Part shown: positions 1 to 5,519 of the stretch, piece after piece
How the letters are laid out: the number at the start of each line of letters is the position of its first letter
Position numbering within the stretch: position 1 is the stretch's first letter
Assembly: GCA_002309795.1 (NCBI GenBank)
Contig: DBXZ01000012.1
Location: forward strand, 38,176-59,213
DNA: 21,038 nt
Reading direction: 5' to 3'
DNA from: Bacteroidales bacterium UBA1199
Lineage (GTDB): Bacteria; Bacteroidota; Bacteroidia; Bacteroidales; UBA932
Made by a program: the position numbers and the translations under genes
Notes under the pieces: generated by a model
What the model saw: the letters and a program-made list of their open reading frames with translations, nothing else
What the model was told of the DNA's origin: nothing
Databases searched by the model: none

Positions 1-251
1 CCGCACTCTTCGCAGGTCCAGGTGGCAGTTTTGACTTCCGTAGATTCTTCCTTGGCGGCCTTGCCCTTCTTTCCTTTCTTGCCGTCAATGACCTTGTCGA
101 CTTCCGACTCCACTTGCTTTTCTACCTTTTTGCCGATTGAATTTCCAACGGCATTTTTGGCGCGCTGGCCGAGACTCTTGAGCAGGCTCTGACCCTGGGC
201 AACGCCGCCCAAACACATCAGTGCGCACAAGAGGATAGCGATTTTTTTCAT
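1..251 (-). CDS. Secreted small protein with probable zinc ribbon (3' end outside window)
   Basis: Reading the minus strand from the ATG at 251-249 gives an open frame of 83 codons that runs off the left edge. It starts with a clear signal peptide (MKKIAILLCALMCLGGVAQG, cleavage probably near residue 20), followed by a Lys/Glu-rich, helix-prone stretch (about residues 22-70) and then WTCEEC at the window edge, which looks like the first knuckle (CxxC) of a zinc ribbon. Secreted Bacteroidales proteins with a helical middle and a C-terminal zinc ribbon are common, but I know of no assigned function. The gene is divergent from the LuxR-type regulator at 411. A GAAATTTG box at 292-299 and a 16-bp palindrome at 322-337 lie upstream, an arrangement repeated exactly before the 2748 operon. 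The start is supported by the signal peptide. The second CxxC is inferred, since it would lie outside the window. Confidence 0.75.
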   Translation of the reverse strand, partial: MKKIAILLCALMCLGGVAQGQSLLKSLGQRAKNAVGNSIGKKVEKQVESEVDKVIDGKKGKKGKAAKEESTEVKTATWTCEEC

Positions 252-291
252 AGTTATGTGTGTTAATTGCTGTCTGATGATGAACTGATGA

Positions 292-299
292 CAAATTTC
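292..299 (-). promoter_or_regulatory. Putative -7 box for the secreted-protein gene
   Basis: GAAATTTG on the minus strand matches the Bacteroidota -7 consensus TAnnTTTG except for its first base. It lies 22 bp downstream of the palindrome at 322-337 and leaves a leader of roughly 35 nt before the ATG at 251. The identical octamer at the identical distance occurs before the peptide/lipoprotein operon (2676-2683), which is the main support. Confidence 0.5.
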
Positions 300-321
300 G
301 CCTCTTTTGCACACTTGCGCA

Positions 322-337
322 CCACCCTTAAGGGTGG
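322..337. promoter_or_regulatory. Perfect 16-bp palindrome CCACCCTTAAGGGTGG, probable activator site
   Basis: The palindrome is perfect and lies in the divergent intergenic region between the secreted-protein gene and the LuxR-type regulator. Its edge is 22 bp from the GAAATTTG box serving the minus-strand gene, so the dyad would be centred near -41 relative to the expected start point. That is a typical position for a promoter-overlapping activator. Near-identical copies lie at 2616-2631 and 2638-2653. The adjacent LuxR-family regulator is the obvious candidate binder, by inference. Confidence 0.6.
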
Positions 338-367
338 AAATAGGGCTGTCGGGGGTGGTTTTCATCC

Positions 368-397
368 GCGCTCCGCTCGAGTTATGGAGCGTTTTTG
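368..397 (+). terminator. Terminator-like hairpin just before the regulator gene
   Basis: CGCTCC (369-374) pairs with GGAGCG (386-391) around an 11-nt loop and is followed directly by TTTTT (392-396). It lies on the plus strand 14-20 nt before the regulator start codon. It could stop transcripts arriving from further upstream, or it could be a chance structure, because the stem is short. Confidence 0.3.
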
Positions 398-398
398 A

Positions 399-406
399 TA
401 TCTTCG
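399..406 (+). promoter_or_regulatory. Putative -7 box of the LuxR-type regulator, leaderless geometry
   Basis: TATCTTCG matches TAnnTTTG at all but one fixed position and is followed by only 4 nt (CTTT) before the ATG at 411. The same 4-nt spacing is seen before the antitoxin and tsaE genes. A start point at or near the A of the ATG would give a leaderless mRNA. No good TTTG was found about 20 bp upstream. Confidence 0.4.
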
Positions 407-410
407 CTTT

Positions 411-1640
411 ATGAAACGATTCTTCCTTTTGCCGGTTTTGGCGCTGCTTTTTCTGGCGACGACGCCGGTCCGCGCCTACAACGATTACCGCGGACACAAT
501 CTGGACTCCCTGGAGCGGGCCGTGGCACGCTGGACGCCCGACGCCGTGGACCGTGCTTCGGAAGCGGAACTGAATGATCTGAACCGCGCCTATCGCGACC
601 TGATGCAGGGCTACCGGAACTTCAACGGCGAAAAGAGCATGTTCTATGCCCGCAAAGCGCTGGAAATCAGCCAGCGAAAGGATTGGCCGATGGCGAATGT
701 CGACGCCCTGCGCGAGATAGGCCTGCAGTTCTACGGTCGCGAACAGCACGACAGCGCGCTGGTCTATTTCACCCGGTCGCTGGCCGAAGTGGACCGGATG
801 GCGGCCGGAGCCACCTCTTTTACGAATCCTGACGGTTATTCGGAAAGAGAGTGTGACGATATGTATTCGATGCTCTACGGCACCGTAGGCAACCTGTACA
901 ACGTGATGGGTGACATCCCCAAGGCCATGGAGTACTACGAAAAGGCGGGCGCGCTCTTCGACAAATACGGCTGGAACGAGAGCAATGCCATCCTATATTA
1001 TAATATCGGTGAAACCTGGGTGGACGAAGGCGATCTGAAAGCTGCAGAAAAGGCTTACCTGCGATCGATGGACTATGCGCTCTCTTCGGGCGACTCGCTG
1101 ATGATTGCCGGTGCGCAAAAGGGTTTGGGCCGGCTCTATACGGCCAAGGGCCAGACCCGGAAGGCGCTGCGCTACCTGCGGGAGGCCGACGAATACTACG
1201 TCAACCACAACCGAGAAGAGATTGAAACCCGCAAGGATATCTATGAGTGCATTTCCGATTCGCTGGCTCAGCAGCGGAAGATGCTTGTTTGGCTGCTCGT
1301 TGGTCTGGTAGCGCTGATACTGCTCTTTGGTGCGCTGATGTTCGTCTTGCGCCGGCTCCGTCGCAGCCGCCGTCAGCAGGCAGAAACTTCCGTCGTGATG
1401 GAAGAGACACTGTCCGATCTGCATGCGGCCGCACATCCTGCCGAATCTGCCACGCCCATCTCGGAGCGCGAACGCGAGATCCTGGCCCTCCTGGCCAAGG
1501 GCTACACCACCGCCCAGATTGCCGACGGTCTCTGCCTGAGTCCGGAGACCATCAAGTGGTACCGCAAAAAGCTCCTCGTCAAGTTCGACGTGGCCAACAC
1601 CGCCGAACTCGTCACCGCCGCCCGGGAGTATCTGGAGTAG
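411..1640 (+). CDS. Membrane-anchored TPR regulator with C-terminal LuxR-type HTH
   Basis: The 409-residue protein has a signal-peptide-like start (residues 1-22, ending PVRA), a periplasmic helical region with TPR-like repeats (clearest at about 155-260, for example GNLYNVMGDIPKAMEYYEKA), one transmembrane helix (291-313) followed by a basic RRLRRSRR stop-transfer run, and a cytoplasmic GerE/LuxR helix-turn-helix (about 349-409, SEREREILALLAKGYTTAQI). This layout lets a periplasmic signal control DNA binding from the membrane. No receiver or kinase domain is present, so it is not a classical response regulator. It is divergent from the secreted-protein gene and shares an intergenic palindrome with it. 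The same palindrome lies before the peptide/lipoprotein operon, so control of both is a reasonable inference. Its stop is 4 nt from the convergent toxin stop, with no terminator between them. Confidence 0.85.
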   Translation: MKRFFLLPVLALLFLATTPVRAYNDYRGHNLDSLERAVARWTPDAVDRASEAELNDLNRAYRDLMQGYRNFNGEKSMFYARKALEISQRKDWPMANVDALREIGLQFYGREQHDSALVYFTRSLAEVDRMAAGATSFTNPDGYSERECDDMYSMLYGTVGNLYNVMGDIPKAMEYYEKAGALFDKYGWNESNAILYYNIGETWVDEGDLKAAEKAYLRSMDYALSSGDSLMIAGAQKGLGRLYTAKGQTRKALRYLREADEYYVNHNREEIETRKDIYECISDSLAQQRKMLVWLLVGLVALILLFGALMFVLRRLRRSRRQQAETSVVMEETLSDLHAAAHPAESATPISEREREILALLAKGYTTAQIADGLCLSPETIKWYRKKLLVKFDVANTAELVTAAREYLE

Positions 1641-1644
1641 GACT

Positions 1645-1926
1645 TTACCTCAAAACCTCTGCGTGGGTGCCCGTCCGTGTCAAAATCAGGACGAGTTCCT
1701 GATCATCCTGCGCCCAAAGCAACAGCCAGTCTGGCTGGATATGACACTCCCAGATGCCACTCAACCGACCAGAAAGCTTATGGGGATGGTATTCCTGAGG
1801 AAGACGGCCATCTTCTGCCAGTAGATTAATGACCTTCTCAAGCAAGCTCATATTACGGCCTTGCTTGATGCAAAGTTTGATATCTCTTCGGAACTGCCCG
1901 GTTGTCGAACACTTATACCTCGCCAT
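1645..1926 (-). CDS. YafQ-family mRNA interferase toxin (type II toxin-antitoxin)
   Basis: This is a 93-residue RelE-superfamily protein of the YafQ type, a ribosome-dependent mRNA endonuclease in its family. The C-terminal half carries the family pattern HPHKLSG..G..ECHIQPDWLLLW...LTRTGTH. His, His, Asp-Trp, Arg and His equivalents of the YafQ active site are all visible; the usual terminal Phe after the last His is replaced by Leu (HAEVL). The start chosen is the ATG at 1926, preceded by the purine-rich GGAGGAGGGAAG, one of the few Shine-Dalgarno-like sites here. An in-frame ATG at 1944 also exists but lies inside the antitoxin. The gene overlaps the antitoxin 3' end by 14 nt, so the two are translated from one mRNA. 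It probably depends on the upstream antitoxin for control. Confidence 0.85.
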   Translation of the reverse strand: MARYKCSTTGQFRRDIKLCIKQGRNMSLLEKVINLLAEDGRLPQEYHPHKLSGRLSGIWECHIQPDWLLLWAQDDQELVLILTRTGTHAEVLR

Positions 1927-2548
1927 CACTTCCCTCCTCCTCAATGCTCTTCATCAAGTCTTTAAAGCTGGAAAATTCGGAGACTTGGCCGTTGTGAAGT
2001 TCGTCAAGGGCAACCTCCAGACCCGATTCCGGATAGTTCAACATAAACTCCCAACCCATCTTTCGTGCCATGGCCTTGGCAAGCGGAATATCTTCCGAAG
2101 GAATCCAGAACTGAGTGATGTCCCGGCTGCCGTAACTGACAGCGGGTTCGCTCAAAGCCAACGCTCGTTTTGCAGAAGTCGCATATCCGTCCACGAGAGG
2201 CTCCATCACAGCAGCGGGATTCTCCACCGCCTTTTCCAGTGCCCGCCTGATGAATGCATTGATGGTAATCCCGGCTTCTGCAGCATAGTCTGCTATAGAA
2301 TTGTGCGTCGCGGGAGAAATACGAATATTCAGATTGCCTGAATAGCTTTTTCTGGGAGGAATGCCCTGCTTCTTACAAAAAGCGATGTGATCTTCCACCG
2401 CGTTGTGGAAGGCTTCCGTGATTTCCTGAATGCTGGCCCCCTCGAAATTGACCAGCCCGTCGATGCCTTCGATTTTCCCGAAGAACACGCCGTCAGCCTC
2501 ACTGAAGTTGACGGACCCGATAAATCCTTTATACTTTAGCGTATTCAT
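1913..2548 (-). CDS. HicB-type antitoxin fused to a second antitoxin-like tail
   Basis: The protein has 211 residues, longer than usual antitoxins. Residues 1-66 follow the HicB fold (YKGFIGSVNFSEADGVFFGK, then FEGASIQEITEAFHNAVEDH). Residues 70-107 form a ribbon-helix-helix (NLNIRISPATHNSIADYAAE, INAFIRRALEKAVE) expected to bind the operator. Residues about 138-208 resemble a separate short RelB/DinJ-style antitoxin tail (IPSEDIPLAKAMARKMGWEF, then GQVSEFSSFKDLMKSIEEE), the kind of segment that wraps a RelE/YafQ toxin. HicB normally pairs with HicA; here the partner is YafQ-like, which suits the extra tail. The start is set by the HicB N-terminus and lies 4 nt after a perfect -7 box. A 25-bp palindrome overlaps the promoter, as expected for autorepression. 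Confidence 0.8.
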   Translation of the reverse strand: MNTLKYKGFIGSVNFSEADGVFFGKIEGIDGLVNFEGASIQEITEAFHNAVEDHIAFCKKQGIPPRKSYSGNLNIRISPATHNSIADYAAEAGITINAFIRRALEKAVENPAAVMEPLVDGYATSAKRALALSEPAVSYGSRDITQFWIPSEDIPLAKAMARKMGWEFMLNYPESGLEVALDELHNGQVSEFSSFKDLMKSIEEEGSDGEV

Positions 2549-2552
2549 GCTG

Positions 2553-2584
2553 CAAATGTAACTAAAATTTAGTTACATTCCAAA
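2553..2584 (-). promoter_or_regulatory. Toxin-antitoxin promoter with overlapping 25-bp palindromic operator
   Basis: On the minus strand TTTG (2584-2581), a 20-bp spacer and TACATTTG (2560-2553) form a near-ideal Bacteroidota promoter. A palindrome with perfect 12-bp arms around one central base (2555-2579; arm AATGTAACTAAA) fills the spacer and overlaps the -7 box, as expected for an autoregulatory antitoxin operator. The -7 box ends 4 nt before the antitoxin ATG. Confidence 0.75.
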
Positions 2585-2615
2585 AACCCCGCCACACGCA
2601 GAGAACAGTGCTTTC

Positions 2616-2631
2616 CCACCATTTAGGGTGG
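2616..2631. promoter_or_regulatory. Distal copy of the 16-bp palindrome
   Basis: CCACCATTTAGGGTGG matches the perfect palindrome at 322-337 in 14 of 16 positions. Its centre is 22 bp upstream of the proximal copy, close to two helical turns, so two dimers could sit on one face of the DNA. Confidence 0.5.
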
Positions 2632-2637
2632 CGCGTT

Positions 2638-2653
2638 CCACCCCTAAGGGTGG
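2638..2653. promoter_or_regulatory. Proximal copy of the 16-bp palindrome
   Basis: CCACCCCTAAGGGTGG matches the copy at 322-337 in 15 of 16 positions. Exactly 22 bp (2654-2675) separate it from the GAAATTTG box at 2676, the same distance as at the first locus. The dyad falls near -41 from the expected start point, consistent with an activator site. Confidence 0.6.
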
Positions 2654-2675
2654 TGTTCGAGCGTTTTGAATCCAC

Positions 2676-2683
2676 GAAATTTG
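2676..2683 (+). promoter_or_regulatory. Putative -7 box of the peptide/lipoprotein operon
   Basis: GAAATTTG, identical to the box at 292-299, lies 22 bp after the proximal palindrome. No convincing TTTG lies about 20 bp upstream, where the palindrome ends instead, which fits an activator-dependent promoter. The leader to the ATG at 2748 would be about 60 nt and starts with a small CTGTA/TACAG hairpin (2689-2701). Confidence 0.5.
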
Positions 2684-2747
2684 CAGGGCTGTAACGTACA
2701 GAATCATGTTTTTGGATTTAGACTAGTAAACAATACCAAACATTTCC

Positions 2748-2882
2748 ATGGAAAAACACGAAAAGGAGATCTATCTCGCTCCAGAATCCAAAGAGATCAA
2801 AATCGCAACCTCCCGTTGCATCGCACTGTCGGGTGGCATTGATCCATCCGGTGAAAATCCTGAAGTTCCTTGGGTCATCTAA
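2748..2882 (+). CDS. 44-residue peptide, first gene of the lipoprotein operon
   Basis: ATG at 2748 to TAA at 2880-2882 encodes a 44-residue peptide. It starts MEKHEKEIYLAPESKEIK, has a single cysteine (Cys24), then IALSGGIDPSGENPEVPWVI at the C-terminus. There is no signal peptide or membrane segment. From memory, short Bacteroidales ORFs with the plan charged start - Y(I/L)xPE - hydrophobic stretch - LSG(G/S) - Asp/Pro/Gly/Trp-rich tail often precede surface lipoprotein genes; their role is unknown to me. The LSGG could be a double-glycine type processing site releasing the last 14 residues, but this is speculation. The stop lies 14 nt before the preferred lipoprotein start (2 nt before an alternative ATG at 2885), so the two genes are surely co-transcribed and perhaps translationally coupled. 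Confidence 0.6.
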   Translation: MEKHEKEIYLAPESKEIKIATSRCIALSGGIDPSGENPEVPWVI

Positions 2883-2896
2883 TTATGAGAAGTGTC

Positions 2897-4864
2897 ATGA
2901 AAAGAGTTTATCTGCTTTTAGCATTATTGATTATTCTTCCGACCGCTTGCGAAAGAATTGATCCCCAAAACGACAAGACCAAGGATGCTCCTGTTTTTTA
3001 CGCTTCGGTTGATGACACCAAAGCTGGTTTCAATTACAATTCCGGAGCAAAGACCTATTCCCATTATTGGGATTTAAATGATGAAGTAGCAATATTCCCC
3101 AAAGGAAGTAAATATGATCGTTATCATATAACAAACGCCGCCGGGGGTGTTTTGGAGATGGTGTCTGCGCATGAAGGTACTCACACATACACCTCTGGTA
3201 TTTTTGCCTTCAATGTCGGAGTGTATCCTTATTCTGCCGTTTACAGGGAAGGAGGAGAATCCTCAGGGACGACGAGAGTCTATGTTAATTTTCCGACAGA
3301 TTCTCCATACTTTGACGCTTCTTCTCCAATTTATGGCTATGAAAACCTTATGATAGCTTATAGCGAAGACGAACATTTGACGTTCAAGAGCATGGTCGGT
3401 TGGTTGAAGGTTTCGCTCAAAGGAGATTTTGCTATCAAGAACATTCACATTGAGGGCAACAACAATGAGACGGTTTCTTATGGTGGCATGCAGTATAGTT
3501 ATAACGACTCTTACCACAGACTTTCGTATTTAGGCGCAGGCAGCCTTAACAAATATAGAAATCTTCGTTTCCAAGACCCGTATCCGACTCTGTCGACCAG
3601 TTCTTACACCGACTTCTATATAGCTCTTCCTTCGGGTACGCTAAGTAAGGGTTATACGCTTGTGATAACGAAGGAAGACGACAGCACTGTAACGCTAGTC
3701 AATAATGCAAGCACCACCATTAACGAAAATAAGGTAACCCCGACAACGCCAATCTCCATTGATGATTATCTGGCGCTAACCACTTCAACAGGATTTGGTG
3801 CTGAATCTGCAAACTGCTATATTGTATCTGCGGCCGGAGATTATCACTTCCGTCCAGTTAAAGGCAATAGCAATACTTCTGTTGGATCTGTGGCCAGCGT
3901 CTCTGTCCTTTGGGAAACCGATAATAGTTATACTCCGGTCAATGTTGGCGATATCATTGAGTCTGTGAGTTACTCTCCATTTGGATATATAATATTCTCC
4001 ACCCCAGCCGTGTTCAAGGAAGGAAATGCTTTGATTGCCGCTAAAGATGAAGGAGGCAACATCCTTTGGAGCTGGCACATCTGGTGCACAGACACTCCAT
4101 TGGAGGTTACCTTGAGTTATGGTGGAGCGACAACGACCTTCATGGACCGTAATCTGGGAGCTCTTTCTGCAACTAAAGGCGATGGGTTGATTACTAATGG
4201 CCTCTATTATTATTGGGGGAGGAAAGACCCGTTCTATATCAGCAATGCCATAACTAACACACAGAGCAGAGACATGAGGGTTTGTGGCACCGCCGCCCTG
4301 CCTTCGGCAAGCGACAATACCGATGACGCAAAAGCCACCGTGGAATATGTCACCGCTCATCCGACAGAACTAGTCGCCTATGGAAGCTCGTGGAGCAATG
4401 CATGGTATAAGGATGCGCCGGCAACACCTTTCTGGTCCAATACCAAGACCATTTATGATCCTTGTCCTCCTGGATATGTTACCTATAACGTAAATTCTCA
4501 GGATGATGTGAATGCAAGTATTTTTAAAAAATTAAAAGATGCAGGAGATAAATGGAGTTATGGTGGTAGCGGCAACTTCCATTACATGACACTTACAGAT
4601 GGCACAAATGAAGTATGGCTCCCTGCTGCAGGAAGGGTTTCTGTGGGTAATGATGGACAACCTAATGTTACATCATACTACTCGACCCCTAATGCAAATT
4701 ATAAGGGATATTATCTGATGGGCAGCAGAAGCCCCTACACAGGATGCTACGGATTTGACTTCGGAACAAGTACAGATCATACTACAAATACATATTACTA
4801 TGTTCCTGTGGGTACTTTTACGCCAAATATGATGTACAGCGTCCGTTGCCAGAAACAGAACTAG
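2897..4864 (+). CDS. Fimbrillin-like surface lipoprotein with C-terminal FISUMP-like domain
   Basis: The 655-residue protein starts MKRVYLLLALLIILPTAC, a lipoprotein signal peptide with Cys18 as the likely acylated residue. The next region (about 25-300: FYASVDDTKAGF, WDLNDEVAIFPKGS, FKSMVGWLKVSLKG, DFYIALPSGTLSKGYTLVI) follows the fimbrillin/Mfa-like plan. The C-terminal part (about 300-655) has TFMDRNLGA near residue 415, GLYYYWGRKDPF, YDPCPPGYV near residue 521 and VRCQK at the end, as in Bacteroidota surface proteins related to the Fibrobacter major paralogous domain. It is probably exposed on the outer membrane; ligand unknown. ATG codons at 2885 and a TTG at 2870 are in frame, but 2897 puts the signal peptide at the N-terminus. 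The gene is visibly AT-richer than the window core. It follows the 44-residue peptide gene and ends at a strong terminator. Confidence 0.8.
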   Translation: MKRVYLLLALLIILPTACERIDPQNDKTKDAPVFYASVDDTKAGFNYNSGAKTYSHYWDLNDEVAIFPKGSKYDRYHITNAAGGVLEMVSAHEGTHTYTSGIFAFNVGVYPYSAVYREGGESSGTTRVYVNFPTDSPYFDASSPIYGYENLMIAYSEDEHLTFKSMVGWLKVSLKGDFAIKNIHIEGNNNETVSYGGMQYSYNDSYHRLSYLGAGSLNKYRNLRFQDPYPTLSTSSYTDFYIALPSGTLSKGYTLVITKEDDSTVTLVNNASTTINENKVTPTTPISIDDYLALTTSTGFGAESANCYIVSAAGDYHFRPVKGNSNTSVGSVASVSVLWETDNSYTPVNVGDIIESVSYSPFGYIIFSTPAVFKEGNALIAAKDEGGNILWSWHIWCTDTPLEVTLSYGGATTTFMDRNLGALSATKGDGLITNGLYYYWGRKDPFYISNAITNTQSRDMRVCGTAALPSASDNTDDAKATVEYVTAHPTELVAYGSSWSNAWYKDAPATPFWSNTKTIYDPCPPGYVTYNVNSQDDVNASIFKKLKDAGDKWSYGGSGNFHYMTLTDGTNEVWLPAAGRVSVGNDGQPNVTSYYSTPNANYKGYYLMGSRSPYTGCYGFDFGTSTDHTTNTYYYVPVGTFTPNMMYSVRCQKQN

Positions 4865-4890
4865 TCCTTAACGAACATAATTTTGGTTTG

Positions 4891-4925
4891 CATAGTGGTC
4901 CAGGATTTGGGCCACTATGTTTTTT
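4891..4925 (+). terminator. Intrinsic terminator of the peptide/lipoprotein operon
   Basis: CATAGTGGTCC (4891-4901) pairs with GGGCCACTATG (4909-4919, one G-T wobble) around a 7-nt loop, followed by TTTTTT (4920-4925). It lies 27 nt after the lipoprotein stop. Confidence 0.9.
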
Positions 4926-4934
4926 GTGGGGTGG

Positions 4935-4963
4935 TACTGGTATCCGAAAATGGGACACCAGTA
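4935..4963. repeat. 11-bp imperfect inverted repeat (hairpin)
   Basis: TACTGGTATCC (4935-4945) and GGACACCAGTA (4953-4963) pair in 10 of 11 positions across a 7-nt loop. There is no T-run after it on either strand. Function unknown; it immediately follows the terminator. Confidence 0.5.
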
Positions 4964-5004
4964 TCACTTTAGGGGAGGAATGGTCGCGGAGAATGGCCGG
5001 GCTT

Positions 5005-5148
5005 TCGCCAAAGTGACGCACACGCACCCACGCTCTAGGGCACTGCAAGGCATATTACTGTGCGCAAGAGGCCGAGATCGGGGTATGACGCATACTCACC
5101 CTCGATACAAGCCCTTTCACGGTATATCGACGTGCGTCACTTTGGCGA
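5005..5148. repeat. 144-bp element bounded by perfect 17-bp inverted repeats, with an internal 72-nt tandem pattern
   Basis: TCGCCAAAGTGACGCAC (5005-5021) has its exact reverse complement at 5132-5148. Inside, a degenerate direct repeat with a 72-nt offset is visible: TGACGCACACGCACCCACG from 5014 and TGACGCATACTCACCCTCG from 5086, each followed by a less conserved AGGGC/AGCCC and CATATT/TATATC segment. The second unit contains the small dyad GTATG-ACG-CATAC (5083-5095). The whole could fold as a branched hairpin in RNA or single-stranded DNA. It may be a REP-like or miniature mobile element or an RNA; no target duplication and no protein were recognised. Confidence 0.5.
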
Positions 5149-5425
5149 CAGTTCAAAGGAATGCGGTAGAAGAGAAAGGAAGGTGGATAAGTGGCGGGAG
5201 GGTGCCAAAGGGGGAGCGGTGGCGGGGGAAAAGCCCGGGGAAGAGGTGGCGGGGTGAAATCCGCCGGGATTCCGGCGCGCGGCACGCGCGTCGGCTTGTT
5301 GGGGCGGGGCCCTTCTGCCACCTACTTGCGAATGCCAGCCTCAACACGCTGAGCGAACTAGTGTTCCTTTTACATAAACTTGGAACGGATATTGGCGTGG
5401 CATCTAAGTGATTGAGCATTAGCCT
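5149..5425. other. Gene-free G-rich stretch with GC hairpins
   Basis: No convincing gene was found here. The plus strand is G-rich from 5165 to 5260, with GGG or longer runs at 5196, 5200, 5210, 5224, 5237 and 5251 that could form a G-quadruplex. Two GC hairpins follow: CGCCGG/CCGGCG (5262-5277, loop GATT) and CGCGCG/CGCGCG (5276-5290, loop GCA). Proline-rich open frames on the minus strand follow from the base composition and lack any recognisable domain or codon pattern. Confidence 0.45.
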
Positions 5426-5462
5426 AATAATGAAAATCGGTCAGCAGATTTCACTGACCGAT
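5426..5462 (-). terminator. Terminator of the tsaE-TPR-envC-pncB operon
   Basis: ATCGGTCAG (5436-5444) and CTGACCGAT (5454-5462) form a 9-bp stem with a 9-nt loop. On the minus strand it is followed by TTTTCATTATTAGG, a fairly weak T-rich tail. It lies 57 nt after the pncB stop. Confidence 0.7.
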
Positions 5463-5519
5463 AATTACGTTCTGGCTGAATTGCAGAGAGTTAGCCGCCA
5501 CGGCAAAAATAGCGCAAGG

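Noticed and set aside
85..312. 75-codon minus-strand open frame
   Set aside because: Another frame of the same strand (ATG at 251) has a clear signal peptide and zinc-ribbon-like end; this one has neither.
5005..5148. CRISPR-like repeat
   Set aside because: Only two degenerate units with a 72-nt period, no regular spacers and no cas genes.
5055..5321. Proline-rich minus-strand open frame of 88 codons
   Set aside because: It comes from the G-rich tract on the other strand; no start context or homologous look.
4917..5411. 164-codon plus-strand open frame over the repeat region, with repeated THTHPR
   Set aside because: The apparent protein repeat simply reflects the 72-nt DNA repeat, an exact multiple of three. 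The rest reads like random GC-rich sequence.
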